The notes beneath the pieces were generated by a model that did no database searches, had not been told where the DNA came from, and saw nothing but the letters and a program-made list of their open reading frames with translations. From Phyllobacterium zundukense (GTDB lineage Bacteria; Pseudomonadota; Alphaproteobacteria; Rhizobiales; Rhizobiaceae): DNA of 64,000 nucleotides. The stretch covers positions 1-64,000 of the forward strand of contig NZ_CP104973.1 of NCBI RefSeq assembly GCF_025452195.1. The letters run 5' to 3'. Shown piece by piece: positions 45,125 to 53,162 of this stretch (positions within the stretch are counted from its first letter, which is position 1; every line of letters begins with the position of its first letter). Position numbers and translations under genes: made by a program.

Positions 45125-46000
45125 ATGGACATTGAAGAGCTACGGACATTCGTAGAAGTTGCTGATGCCGGGGGCGTTTCGGCCGCCGCGCTCCGGCTCG
45201 GGGTCTCCAAGTCGATCGTCAGTCGTCGGCTTTTCCGGCTTGAATCGGAACTTGGCGTCCAGCTGCTTGCACGAACGACCCGCGGCGCTGCTCTCACAGA
45301 AGCCGGGGCCACGTTCCGAGACTATGCAGCACGAGTCTGCGCCGAGATCGACGTGGCCAAGGAAACGATCCTGCCCGCCGGTGACCTTCGCGGACGCTTG
45401 CGAGTTGCTGTGCCGCTTTCTTTCGGGCAGAGCCACTTCGCTCCAATTCTTGCGGAAATGGCGCGACGCCATCCCCGGCTGCAAATCCACACCTGCTACA
45501 GTGATCGCTTCGTCGATCTCATCACAGAGGGTTACGATTGTGCGATACGGGTAGGCTATCTTCAGGACTCCAACCTGATCGCAAGACGCGTCGGACCGAT
45601 CTATGGGAAGTTCGTCGCGAGCCCGGACTACATCGAGGCGCATGGGTCGCCCGAAACTCCGGAGGAGCTCGTCACTCATGAGGCCCTCATGCAGGGCACT
45701 GAAGCCTGGCAACTCATGGATGGCGACAAGATCATCACGGTTCGTCCGCAGGGGCGGTTCAAAGCTGACAACGGCGCTGCTCTGGTCGCCGCCGCGGCAG
45801 CAGGACTCGGAATCGCTTACCTGCCCGATTGCCTCACCCATGAGTATATAGCCTCCGGCGCGCTCTTGCCTGTCATGAAGCGTTATCCACCACCCCCGGC
45901 AGGTGCATATGTCATCCGCCCGCCAGGTCAGCATCCAGCAAGGAAGATACGGGTCCTCACCGAACTGCTGATCGAGTATTGCGAACCTGCTCCTGTCTGA
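45125..46000 (+). CDS. LysR family transcriptional regulator
   Basis: Protein of 291 residues from ATG 45125. The winged helix DIEELRTFVEVADAGGVSAAALRLGVSKSIVSRRLFRLESELGVQLL at 2-50 is clear, followed by a substrate domain from about 90 with FKADNGAALVAAAAAGLGIAYLPDCL. It probably controls the divergent isochorismatase gene. The inducer is not predictable. Confidence 0.94.
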   Translation: MDIEELRTFVEVADAGGVSAAALRLGVSKSIVSRRLFRLESELGVQLLARTTRGAALTEAGATFRDYAARVCAEIDVAKETILPAGDLRGRLRVAVPLSFGQSHFAPILAEMARRHPRLQIHTCYSDRFVDLITEGYDCAIRVGYLQDSNLIARRVGPIYGKFVASPDYIEAHGSPETPEELVTHEALMQGTEAWQLMDGDKIITVRPQGRFKADNGAALVAAAAAGLGIAYLPDCLTHEYIASGALLPVMKRYPPPPAGAYVIRPPGQHPARKIRVLTELLIEYCEPAPV

Positions 46001-46163
46001 GTGGTGCAGCGACTATGGTGTCCGGAACACGAAGGGTATGACGAATGCCCAGCAAGAAGCCTTGTCGGTTTTTTGGCAGCTGACGCATGGGCAACCCATC
46101 ACTGCCACATCCTCGAAACCTGAAACACAACTTCCTTGACCACCACGCCAGACCAGAACATAC

Positions 46164-46916
46164 ATGAAGGCGGGTCAATTCCCGGCGGAAATGCCGGGGC
46201 AGTTCTCGGTGGAATCAACAGACATGGTATCCGAAGTGAGCGCTAATCGCCGCCCAAAAACCACCGGTCTGCGCCGATTCCTGGATCTCCAGCAGCAGCG
46301 CGACTGGATGCACGGCAAGACCATCCTGCGCGACGCCGACGAGCGCCCGGAGTCCCTGGAACTGCGTCTCAGATACGTTGCGCGGTTTGAGAAGCTGCTA
46401 ACCCGGCCGCAGGCGCACGAGGTCCTGGAGATTCTCCGGCGCTACGGCCGCGACTGCATCCCGATCCCGCGCCAGACCGAGCGATATTACTGGTCGGTTT
46501 CCTGTCTGCCGTCGACTCCGGGCAAGGCGCTCGTGCGCGTCAATGCGAGCTGGATGGAGCTCTTCTCGCTCTATGCCGACGGCGGGGGCATCCGCGCGCT
46601 ATTCCTGGTGCACCTTTCCGACTTCACCACCGACCATTCACTCGATCAGGGCCGGGTGGACCAAGCGTTTCTCGAGCGCTGTGTCATGACGCCGGAAGAC
46701 GTCGGCTATTTCTTCCCCCGCGGCGAGGATATTTTCGCCATCAAGGTTCGCGGCTGCTCCTCGATCGACAAATTCCTCGCGGCGCCCCGTGCGCTGCGGG
46801 CCATCCGGGCATTCAACCTGACGCACATGAACCGGGGCCGGAACGCCTATCAGGCGAGCCACTGCTACAGCCTGGCGGATCATATGCTGAGTGGCGCTGA
46901 GCGAGGGCAGTTCTAA
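46164..46916 (+). CDS. Conserved hypothetical soluble protein
   Basis: Protein of 250 residues (a shorter start at 46,224 is possible). No signal peptide or membrane helix is seen. Segments such as RFEKLLTRPQAHEVLEILRRYGRDCIPIPRQTERYYW, FLERCVMTPEDVGYFFPRGEDIFAIK and FNLTHMNRGRNAY suggest a folded alpha/beta protein. I do not recognise a family and cannot suggest a function. It lies between the LysR gene and an ABC-transporter remnant. Confidence 0.65.
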   Translation: MKAGQFPAEMPGQFSVESTDMVSEVSANRRPKTTGLRRFLDLQQQRDWMHGKTILRDADERPESLELRLRYVARFEKLLTRPQAHEVLEILRRYGRDCIPIPRQTERYYWSVSCLPSTPGKALVRVNASWMELFSLYADGGGIRALFLVHLSDFTTDHSLDQGRVDQAFLERCVMTPEDVGYFFPRGEDIFAIKVRGCSSIDKFLAAPRALRAIRAFNLTHMNRGRNAYQASHCYSLADHMLSGAERGQF

Positions 46917-46984
46917 CCTTCGACTGTGAATTGACACGCCAATTCCGCCGAATCGATGCGGCGACCACGGCTTCTTCCGTGGCC

Positions 46985-47117
46985 TCAGCTCGTTGAAAAT
47001 CGCCTTGGCGCCGATATCGATGCCCCGGCTCGGTTCGTCCATCTGCAGGATTTCTGGATCCGTCATCAGCGCCTTGCCAATGACCGCCTTGGCGACGTTC
47101 GCCAGAGCAACGCGCAA
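46985..47117 (-). pseudogene. Remnant of a sugar ABC transporter ATPase
   Basis: On the minus strand an internal piece reads VIGKALMTDPEILQMDEPSRGIDIGAKAIFNEL. This is the Walker B/D-loop segment (ILxxDEPxRGIDxGAK) of RbsA/XylG-type sugar ABC ATPases, which are about 500 residues long. Only about 44 codons remain, with no domain on either side, so it is a decayed fragment. Confidence 0.8.
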
Positions 47118-47149
47118 AAAAGGGACGGCTCACGACGGCAGCCGTCCCC
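47115..47149 (-). terminator. Intrinsic terminator after the DUF1236 genes
   Basis: Minus strand: GGGACGGCT (complement of 47,140-47,148) pairs with AGCCGTCCC (complement of 47,122-47,130), then TTTTTT. It lies 23 bp past the stop of the DUF1236 gene at 47,172. Confidence 0.88.
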
Positions 47150-47171
47150 GATTTAACTTCGTTTGATGCTA

Positions 47172-47876
47172 TCACGCGATAATGACGACGATCTCCAGCG
47201 AGTCTGGATCGACGATGACGATCCTGCCGTCCGCCAGCAAGAAATAGCGATAGCCTTCATATCTGGGCACAAGCTTGACGATGCGTGGCGGCAACGGTTG
47301 CAGCTCGATCGTTCGCGGCACCGCCACGCCGATGTTCACTTCGAAGTTGACGTCGCGAACCGGCTCAGCTTTCGTTTCGGTTATGACCTGCTTGATTTCC
47401 GTCTTCTGCTCGGCCGTCACATTGACGCTGCCTGTCGTTTCGTTGGACGGCTGGCTTGACGTCTTGGCCGTATCATCGTCCGGCGCTGGCTTGGTCTTGG
47501 CTGTGCCTTCTGTAGTGGTCGTGCCAGTTTGCTCCTGTGTCTGTTCCTTGCTGGCAGCGCCCTGTTGTTCCGTTCCTTGATCTGCAGGGGCCTGTGCCTT
47601 GTCCTGAGTCTGCTCACTCTTCGTGTCCTGACCGGCGGGAGCTTGTGCCTGTCCCTCCGTTTGCTGGCTCTTCTTCATCTGAGTGCCAGCCTGGCCCTCG
47701 GTCTGGGACTTGGTTGTTGCACCCGGTTCCTGAGTCCCCGTTTCCGCCGGCATCTGCGTTTGGCCTTCAGTCTGCTGGGCTGGTTTCTTCTTCAGCATTT
47801 CGGTTTGTGCAAGTCCTGCTCCGGGCGCAACGCCAAGCGCGAGGACGAGGGCACTTTTCAGAATGATATTCTTCAT
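47172..47876 (-). CDS. DUF1236 protein with long Gln/Thr-rich linker
   Basis: Protein of 234 residues. After the signal peptide (MKNIILKSALVLALGVAPGAGLAQ) there is a low-complexity linker of about 120 residues, rich in Gln, Thr, Glu and Ala, with repeats of QTEGQ and KAQAPADQ-like units. A C-terminal DUF1236 domain follows (FEVNIGVAVPRTIELQPLPPRI, YRYFLLADGRIVIVDPDSLEIV). The domain is of unknown function and occurs in secreted proteins of Hyphomicrobiales. It follows another DUF1236 gene on the same strand. Confidence 0.85.
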   Translation of the reverse strand: MKNIILKSALVLALGVAPGAGLAQTEMLKKKPAQQTEGQTQMPAETGTQEPGATTKSQTEGQAGTQMKKSQQTEGQAQAPAGQDTKSEQTQDKAQAPADQGTEQQGAASKEQTQEQTGTTTTEGTAKTKPAPDDDTAKTSSQPSNETTGSVNVTAEQKTEIKQVITETKAEPVRDVNFEVNIGVAVPRTIELQPLPPRIVKLVPRYEGYRYFLLADGRIVIVDPDSLEIVVIIA

Positions 47877-47904
47877 GGGATTATCTCCTCTCGTTTAATT
47901 TGTG

Positions 47905-47935
47905 TGGAAGAACGCCCCCCGAGCGCTCTTCCACT
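47905..47935. terminator. Hairpin between two DUF1236 genes
   Basis: GTGGAAGAACGC faces GCGCTCTTCCAC, one mismatch, 7-nt loop. It lies 8 bp past the stop of the upstream gene (47,943) and may separate or attenuate transcripts of the two genes. No T run. Confidence 0.5.
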
Positions 47936-47942
47936 TTCTCTG

Positions 47943-48338
47943 TTAGTCAACGACGCGAACCACGGTCCTGTTCGAAGGATCGACGATCACACGTTGATGG
48001 TTGACCACTGCGTAGGCGTATTTCGGATCTTGCGGGATACGCATTATCTTGACCCTGTTGGGCAATGGCTTGCCGACAACCACTTTCTGTTTAACAACCA
48101 CCTCACTCTCCGGGATCGGCTGTTGTTCCACATATGAAACCACTCTGCGCGGCGGTGGAGCGAGCACGGTACCAACGACTGCACCGGCAACGCCGCCGAC
48201 CGCAGCGCCGACGGGGCCACCAACAATCGCCCCCGTCACAGCACCACCCGCGGCGCCGTTGACTGTGCCTTCCTGCGCAGAGGCAGCGGTTGCAAAACCA
48301 AGCACCAATGCCCCAGCTACGATCAATTTCTTGTTCAT
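47943..48338 (-). CDS. DUF1236 protein with glycine-zipper segment
   Basis: Protein of 131 residues from ATG 48338: a signal peptide (NKKLIVAGALVLGFATAASA), a Gly/Ala-rich zipper of about 40 residues (GAAGGAVTGAIVGGPVGAAVGGVAGAVVG) and a DUF1236 domain (VVVGKPLPNRVKIMRIPQDPKYAYAVVNHQRVIVDPSNRTVVRVV). Gly zippers of this kind associate with membranes. A long stem lies in its 5' leader and a candidate stress promoter at 48,474. Confidence 0.86.
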   Translation of the reverse strand: MNKKLIVAGALVLGFATAASAQEGTVNGAAGGAVTGAIVGGPVGAAVGGVAGAVVGTVLAPPPRRVVSYVEQQPIPESEVVVKQKVVVGKPLPNRVKIMRIPQDPKYAYAVVNHQRVIVDPSNRTVVRVVD

Positions 48339-48360
48339 AACCAATTCCTTTCAACAATCA

Positions 48361-48443
48361 GAGCCAAGGCGGAGCCTCCCGGGCATACCGGGAGAAGAGA
48401 CAACATCGTCTTTGTCCGGCTTTGCTGTCCGCCGCCTTGGCTC
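48361..48443. other. Long stem-loop in the 5' leader of a DUF1236 gene
   Basis: GAGCCAAGGCGG (48,361-48,372) pairs perfectly with CCGCCTTGGCTC (about 48,432-48,443). An inner stem CTCCCGG/CCGGGAG follows at 48,377-48,394. It lies between the candidate EcfG start and the gene start. Confidence 0.65.
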
Positions 48444-48473
48444 GTCCTACGTGGACGGCAAAGCTGAAAGGCA

Positions 48474-48499
48474 AACGTCATCGCAGGTGGCGCTGTTCC
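48474..48499 (-). promoter_or_regulatory. Candidate EcfG promoter for the glycine-zipper DUF1236 gene
   Basis: On the minus strand GGAAC (48,499-48,495), 17 bases, then CGTT (48,477-48,474). The transcript would carry the stem at 48,361-48,443 as leader. Confidence 0.55.
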
Positions 48500-48611
48500 G
48501 AATTTGGGCTTCAGTCTGATGAAGCCGAGGACTTGGGCCGATTGAGCATCGGACGAAAGTCTGATGGAGACATGGCAAAGGTCTGAAATCTTTTGACAAA
48601 GGGCAGCCGGC

Positions 48612-48636
48612 GGAACAAACCTCAAGGCCGCAAGTT
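48612..48636 (+). promoter_or_regulatory. Candidate EcfG promoter for the short DUF1236 gene
   Basis: GGAAC (48,612-48,616), 18 bases, then TT (48,635-48,636). It is about 40 bp before ATG 48677. Confidence 0.5.
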
Positions 48637-48676
48637 GTGGCAACGGAAGGGAACGATTTCACAAAGGAGAGTAACG

Positions 48677-48964
48677 ATGAGACGGATTTTGCTTGCCACA
48701 GCCGTGATGCTTGCGATGTCTGGTAGCGTCTACGCTCAGGATGCAGTTGTCGTTGATGTTCCGCAGCCGGCCCGCGAATATGTTATCGCGCATCCGACCG
48801 ATCCTGTCGTCGTAGAAGGTGATGTTGCAATTGGCACCGCTGTGCCGGAGGACGTCAAGCTGGTGCCGATCCCCGATAATCCGGACTACGGTTACATCTA
48901 TGTGGATAAGCAACCGGTTATCGTGACAATGAAGGACCGCAAGGTCGTTTACATGTCGAAGTAA
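48677..48964 (+). CDS. DUF1236 protein, short form
   Basis: Protein of 95 residues from ATG 48677 (AAAGGAG upstream), with a signal peptide (RRILLATAVMLAMSGSVYA) and a minimal DUF1236 domain, YVIAHPTDPVVVEGDVAIGTAVPEDVKLVPIPDNPDYGYIYVDKQPVIVTMKDRKVVYM. It is divergent from the other two DUF1236 genes. The ATG at 48,593 would begin outside the signal peptide and is not preferred. Confidence 0.86.
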   Translation: MRRILLATAVMLAMSGSVYAQDAVVVDVPQPAREYVIAHPTDPVVVEGDVAIGTAVPEDVKLVPIPDNPDYGYIYVDKQPVIVTMKDRKVVYMSK

Positions 48965-49017
48965 GTTGCCGTCAGAGTGTGTTCTGGTGGTGGAATGGCT
49001 GATCCTTGGTGTCAGCC

Positions 49018-49061
49018 GTGGCTTGGCCGCGTGATCTCCGGGAGAGGAGCGGCCAAGCCAC
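49018..49061. terminator. Hairpin after the short DUF1236 gene
   Basis: GTGGCTTGGCCGC (49,018-49,030) and GCGGCCAAGCCAC (49,049-49,061) form a perfect 13-bp stem, 53 bp past the stop. There is no T run. Confidence 0.55.
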
Positions 49062-49217
49062 ATATGAAAGACGCGCCATTTGAGCGGGAGCGGCGTTTCT
49101 CGGACTTATAACCCCGCCTCTGACTTCAGACGGTCGGGCCATAGATCATTCCGGTTCGGCCGTCATTGTTTAGCGAAAAATCTTCGACCTCATGTGACTG
49201 TAGCGGCAGACCGCCGG

Positions 49218-49937
49218 CTAAAGCTGCCGGGGCCAGTGCGGACGAATCGTATTCTTGGTTTTGACGGCCCGCCCAACACCGCTTGGGCGTTTACGCCAAA
49301 AAAGTCCGACAACGGCCAAAATCAAAACGCCGCTTGCGGCAAATTCCAGAACTTCTTCCAGGGTCGCTGCTTTGTACGACGGTATGAGATCGAGGACCAC
49401 TGCGCTCGCGAGCAAGCAGAGCGCCAATAGGAGGCGGAACTCGAACGTTCGCGAAATGATATACCGCACCATCGCCCCCACCTCCTGCCGAAACCGGAAC
49501 AGAAGCGCGACAGCAACGGCCAGAAGAATTGCCGCACCAATGAGGGCAATGACGATGCCCGCGAATCCCGCATCTCTGATCACACGAAAGACAAGAATGG
49601 CTATGTCGTGCCCGCCGTCGAACTCTCCACCACCTCTCATCTTCGGCATCTGGACATGGAAGATGCGAGCACCAAAACTAATCTCGCTGAGGAAGAGCAC
49701 CAAAGACAGCACGCTTGTCCCGATCAAGAGGCCCCTCTGCGTGAAGGTCAAGGAGACATTCTTGAGAAGAGCTGTATTCAGCGCGAGTAGCGCGGCAATG
49801 GCAAAACCCGTGGCACTTAAATCTTCCACCAGCCCGTCTTCGACCAGTAGAGCCGGTGTGGACAAGCCTATGACGAACAGCAGAAACGTGATTGCGCAAA
49901 GCGCAGTGACAAACACTTGATTCTCTCGGCTCATCAT
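49218..49937 (-). CDS. Polytopic membrane protein of unknown function
   Basis: Protein of 239 residues with about six hydrophobic helices (VTALCAITFLLFVIGLSTPALL, TGFAIAALLALNTALL, LLIGTSVLSLVLFLSEIS, VIALIGAAILLAVAVALLF, LLLALCLLASAVVLDLIP, VLEFAASGVLILAVVGLF) and a basic C-terminal tail. A soluble loop has MRGGGEFDGGHDIAILVFRVIRD. No family is recognised. A near-consensus Pho box lies 36 bp upstream of its start, on the opposite strand orientation, so phosphate-linked control is possible. Confidence 0.7.
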   Translation of the reverse strand: MMSRENQVFVTALCAITFLLFVIGLSTPALLVEDGLVEDLSATGFAIAALLALNTALLKNVSLTFTQRGLLIGTSVLSLVLFLSEISFGARIFHVQMPKMRGGGEFDGGHDIAILVFRVIRDAGFAGIVIALIGAAILLAVAVALLFRFRQEVGAMVRYIISRTFEFRLLLALCLLASAVVLDLIPSYKAATLEEVLEFAASGVLILAVVGLFWRKRPSGVGRAVKTKNTIRPHWPRQL

Positions 49938-49972
49938 TGGTTCGTTCTCGGATTCGTCTGATGTTCATAAAA

Positions 49973-49990
49973 CTGTCATAAATCTGTCAA
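49973..49990. promoter_or_regulatory. Near-consensus PhoB (Pho) box
   Basis: CTGTCAT-AAAT-CTGTCAA: two 7-bp direct repeats in 11-bp phase, one base short of the rhizobial consensus CTGTCAT-N4-CTGTCAT. The box lies between the divergent membrane protein gene (start 36 bp left) and the DUF2267 gene (start 246 bp right). Both directions are possible. Confidence 0.65.
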
Positions 49991-50170
49991 TCTGATGGCG
50001 CGCCAGGACGTCGGGCTGACGCGTTTTCTGCTACAGAGGCACCTTTTATCGCTCCGGGCGGCACGGACAGCATGTTCGAATGGGCGATGGGCAGTGCGCG
50101 AGCCCGGTGCGCCTCTGATTGCACTGCCGGGCGCATTTTCTCGTTCCTCGCGTTCGAGGGCAATCAACGC

Positions 50171-50195
50171 GGAACAAATCCTTGTTTTCGCGGTT
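50171..50195 (+). promoter_or_regulatory. Candidate EcfG promoter for the DUF2267 gene
   Basis: GGAAC (50,171-50,175), 18 bases, then TT (50,194-50,195; G-G-T-T). It lies about 40 bp before ATG 50236. Confidence 0.5.
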
Positions 50196-50235
50196 ACGTG
50201 AATATCCCGCGATAAAAACAGACAGGAGGTTCGCC

Positions 50236-50673
50236 ATGAGCGCGACGGGACTGGACGTTTTTGACAAGACGCTTCAAACGACAAATATCTGGCTTGACGA
50301 GATCACGAACGTCATCGGTCCGGACCGAAAACTCGCCTGGAGGGTTCTATCGGGAGTGCTGCACAAGTTGAGAGATCGGCTTCCCGTCGAACTCTCTGCC
50401 CATCTGAGCGCCGAGCTGCCATTATTGGTGCGCGGCACCTACTACGACCAGTTCACCCCGGCGAAGCAACCAACCGAGGATAAGCTTGAGAGCTTTGTAA
50501 CGGATATCGCGCAGTGGCTGGTCGATACGCGACCGGTCGACCCGAAGGTGCAATCCGGGCGGTTTTCATGGTGCTATCGAACCATTTATCGCGTGATCAG
50601 GTCGACAACGTCCAGGCCGCCTGACCAGCAGATTTGCGTGCCTTTTGGTTGTCGGCAGAAAAAGTCGAGGTGA
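50236..50673 (+). pseudogene. DUF2267 protein, degenerate 3' end
   Basis: From ATG 50236 (AGGAGG upstream) 97 residues follow the DUF2267 pattern (GLDVFDKTLQTTNIWLDEI, HKLRDRLPVELSAHLSAELPLLVRGTYYDQ, FVTDIAQWL). The expected continuation AVFMVLSNHLSRDQVDNVQA and PADLRAFW is visible only in another frame, beginning near 50,556. That second frame also contains an in-frame TGA at 50,622. The product therefore ends with about 30 unrelated residues. A one- or two-base frame change plus a stop has damaged the gene, or the sequence has errors here. A CBS gene follows. Confidence 0.78.
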
Positions 50674-50737
50674 CCCGATCCGAAAAAGGAGAAACCGGTC
50701 GCCCATCCGTATAAAGTTCCAAGCATAGGAGGCAGAA

Positions 50738-51169
50738 ATGAAAGTGAGTGAAGCAATGACGCGGGATGTCCGCGTAGCTAATCCAGATGAAGCAATCCAG
50801 TTTGTGGCCAAGATCATGGCAGGTCTTGATATTGGAGCATTGCCAGTTGGTGAAAATGATCGCCTCGTTGGCATGATTACCGATCGGGATATTGCCATTC
50901 GCGGTATTGCCGAAGGCAAAGGCCCCGATGCCAAGGTCTCAGAGGTCATGACCTCTAATGTTCAATATTGTTATGATGACCAAGAGATTGACGAGGTTAG
51001 CGAAAACATGGCCGGTATTCAGGTCCGCCGTCTGCCCGTCATCAACCGCGACAAGCGCTTGGTTGGCATCCTGTCGTTGGCTGATATCGCACTGACAGGC
51101 GATGGCCAGGCCGGCGAGGCGCTGAGCGGGATATCACGTCCAGGCGGAGAGCACAGCCAGACGATCTAG
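50738..51169 (+). CDS. CBS-domain pair protein
   Basis: Protein of 143 residues made of two CBS motifs (MTRDVRVANPDEAIQFVAKIMAGLDIGALPVGENDRLVGMITDRDIAIR and MTSNVQYCYDDQEIDEVSENMAGIQVRRLPVINRDKRLVGILSLADIAL). Stand-alone CBS pairs bind adenine nucleotides and regulate partners or respond to energy or stress state. GGAGG lies 8-12 bases upstream. It probably follows DUF2267 in one stress unit. The partner is unknown. Confidence 0.93.
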   Translation: MKVSEAMTRDVRVANPDEAIQFVAKIMAGLDIGALPVGENDRLVGMITDRDIAIRGIAEGKGPDAKVSEVMTSNVQYCYDDQEIDEVSENMAGIQVRRLPVINRDKRLVGILSLADIALTGDGQAGEALSGISRPGGEHSQTI

Positions 51170-51274
51170 CTTGTTCGTTGAGCCGCTCATTTACAGATCA
51201 AACGGTCAGGCTATGGTATCAATGCCATGACGCTCCACGGTATCGGGGTTCAGGATTCTTCCGATCTCCCGAGA

Positions 51275-52147
51275 TCAGGGAACGAAGACTGGCACCGCGT
51301 TCTCACGGATTTTAAACCTTACCGGCGTCTCGGTCTTCAATTCGCCATCCAGGTTCACGGCACGGGGTTTGCTTGTATGGATTGTAAGGTCCTTGGTGGA
51401 AAACGCTCGAACGTCGTCCCAATCACCATGCGTCCCCTTTCGCAAGCTCGGAAGGAGTCTCAGGAGCTTCCACCAATGATCAACTTCCAGGCTATAGAAG
51501 TCGAGCATTCCATCGGTGGCGGTGGCATCGGCCTGAACAGTCATGCCGCCACCATAAAAACGACCGTTACCAACTGCTAACTGCAAGGTTCGCAGCTCCT
51601 CGGTTCTTCCGTCATGATCCAGTGTGGCGGTAAAAAGCCGTGAGCTTGCGAGGAGCCTGGCAGCCACCAGCCCGTATCCCAGCTTGCCCCAGCGCTTCTT
51701 CGCTTTCTCGGTAAGCGACATTGCCAGATCGGCGCTGAAGCCGATGCTGGCGACATTAAAAAACGGGTGACCGTTGGCTTCGCCAAGATCAATCGGTGCA
51801 GTCTTGCCCTTGGCAATGACGTCGATGGCGGTCGCTAGGTCCAATGGTAAACCCATGGTTCGCGCAAAATCGTTCGCTGTTCCCAACGGCAGGACACCGA
51901 GCGGTAGCCCCGTGTCGAGCAGCCCTTTTGCAGCGGAGTTCAAACTACCGTCGCCGCCACCAACGATAACGCTGTTCACCTGATCTGCTAGGCGGACTAT
52001 CGCAGTCGAAGGCGATTCCTTGTTTTCTGGGGGAAGTTCGAGATATACGATACCCGCTCGTGATAAATGTTGGCGGACAACAGGAAGGCTTTCCTTGCCC
52101 CGCCGCGAGTTCGGATTGACCAGAAGGAGTGCACTGTTAGCGGTCAT
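51275..52147 (-). CDS. YegS/DagK-type lipid kinase
   Basis: Diacylglycerol-kinase fold protein of 290 residues. SALLLVNPNSRRGK is the N-terminal strand and Asn-Pro motif, VIVGGGDGSLNSAAKGLL at about 60-77 is the GGDGT-type nucleotide motif, and LPLGTANDFARTMGLP matches the family P-loop-like PxGTxNDFA. C-terminal VNLDGE and TPVRFKI are the beta-sandwich end. It likely phosphorylates a lipid such as diacylglycerol or sphingosine-like lipid. No neighbour gives a specific pathway. Confidence 0.92.
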   Translation of the reverse strand: MTANSALLLVNPNSRRGKESLPVVRQHLSRAGIVYLELPPENKESPSTAIVRLADQVNSVIVGGGDGSLNSAAKGLLDTGLPLGVLPLGTANDFARTMGLPLDLATAIDVIAKGKTAPIDLGEANGHPFFNVASIGFSADLAMSLTEKAKKRWGKLGYGLVAARLLASSRLFTATLDHDGRTEELRTLQLAVGNGRFYGGGMTVQADATATDGMLDFYSLEVDHWWKLLRLLPSLRKGTHGDWDDVRAFSTKDLTIHTSKPRAVNLDGELKTETPVRFKIRENAVPVFVP

Positions 52148-52409
52148 GCCACTCCCCGGAGCTTAAAGGTTTCAGATAAAGGCGGATCGGCATGGAGATG
52201 CGTTGGATCAACAGGACAGATATCATCACCCCTATATGTGCAGTGCAGCATAGCCATTCAACATCAACACGATGATTTCAGGTGCAGCCATGAGCAAGCA
52301 ACTCGGGGGATTGTCTGCATTACCCCGCATCGAACTGTATTCAGTCCTGCCACCATTGCCCGGCGATCGCACGGCGCCGCCAGAATTCGTACCAAACAAC
52401 AAGCAACCG

Positions 52410-53036
52410 TCAACCAACGAGCAGGTCCGTTGCCGAAACGACGCCATAGATCAGTCCTGCCGTGGTACCCAGTGCGAGAACGGCAACGCCTACGCCGATG
52501 AGCGTCGCCAGCCCATCCCGTTCGAGCAATGCCGCCGCAATGATGACCAGCGCGAGGACAGGCAGGATATTGCCAAATGGAATCGGCAGCGCGATGGCGA
52601 TGGCCAGAAAAAAAATGGGAATGCCGAGCAGCATCTGAGCTTTGCGTCCGGTCAGCGCGCTCAGCCTGTCAGGGCGCAGCACTCTCTCTACCTGTGCAAT
52701 CATTGGAGCGGTATAGCGCACCGTTAGGGTGACCGTTGCGGCGGAGAGCCTGCGTTTGCGGATGAAGCGCGGAAGCTGCAGATGCTCAGCCCCGGCGGCT
52801 ATCTGTAAAGAGATAAGAGCGAGACAGCTGCCGAAGACCATCCCGAACGGCCCGGGCAGCGGTGTCAGCGCTGGCAAAGAGAGAATAAGGATCGAGAACG
52901 CGATGCTTGAGCTTCCCATCACGGTCATCATCTCCTCAATGGTAATGCTCCCCATGCTTTCGGCCCGCTCAACCACATTTTTCAGGTGTGTTGAGGTCGC
53001 ACCTGGAGGTCTGGGGTCCACCCGTTCATCTGTCAT
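52410..53036 (-). CDS. ExoD family exopolysaccharide synthesis protein
   Basis: Protein of 208 residues with three to four hydrophobic helices after an N-terminal regulator-like part (LKNVVERAESMGSITIEEMM). The segment SSSIAFSILILSLPALTPLPGPFGMVFGSCLALISLQ contains the family LPALTPLPG motif, and the C-terminal helices follow LLGIPIFFLAIAIALPIPFGNILP. ExoD was described in Sinorhizobium as affecting exopolysaccharide and alkali tolerance. It is monocistronic. Confidence 0.9.
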   Translation of the reverse strand: MTDERVDPRPPGATSTHLKNVVERAESMGSITIEEMMTVMGSSSIAFSILILSLPALTPLPGPFGMVFGSCLALISLQIAAGAEHLQLPRFIRKRRLSAATVTLTVRYTAPMIAQVERVLRPDRLSALTGRKAQMLLGIPIFFLAIAIALPIPFGNILPVLALVIIAAALLERDGLATLIGVGVAVLALGTTAGLIYGVVSATDLLVG

Positions 53037-53162
53037 ATTGCCGCTCTCGTCCTGGTACGATCGGTTGAATCACTTCTAGCAGCTAACACTGGAAAATGGG
53101 CGGCGTTGCGACATGCGCCTCTTGTGGGGCCATATAAGCGGCTGGCGCTTGCTGGATTTTGG

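Noticed and set aside
47163..48137. Plus-strand open frames over the DUF1236 genes
   Set aside because: They are Leu/Ser/Cys-rich reverse images of the Gln/Thr repeats and have no independent signal.
49995..50201. 68-codon frame just right of the Pho box
   Set aside because: Composition is Arg/Ser-rich and random-like, without a ribosome-binding site; it ends in the presumed stress promoter region of DUF2267.
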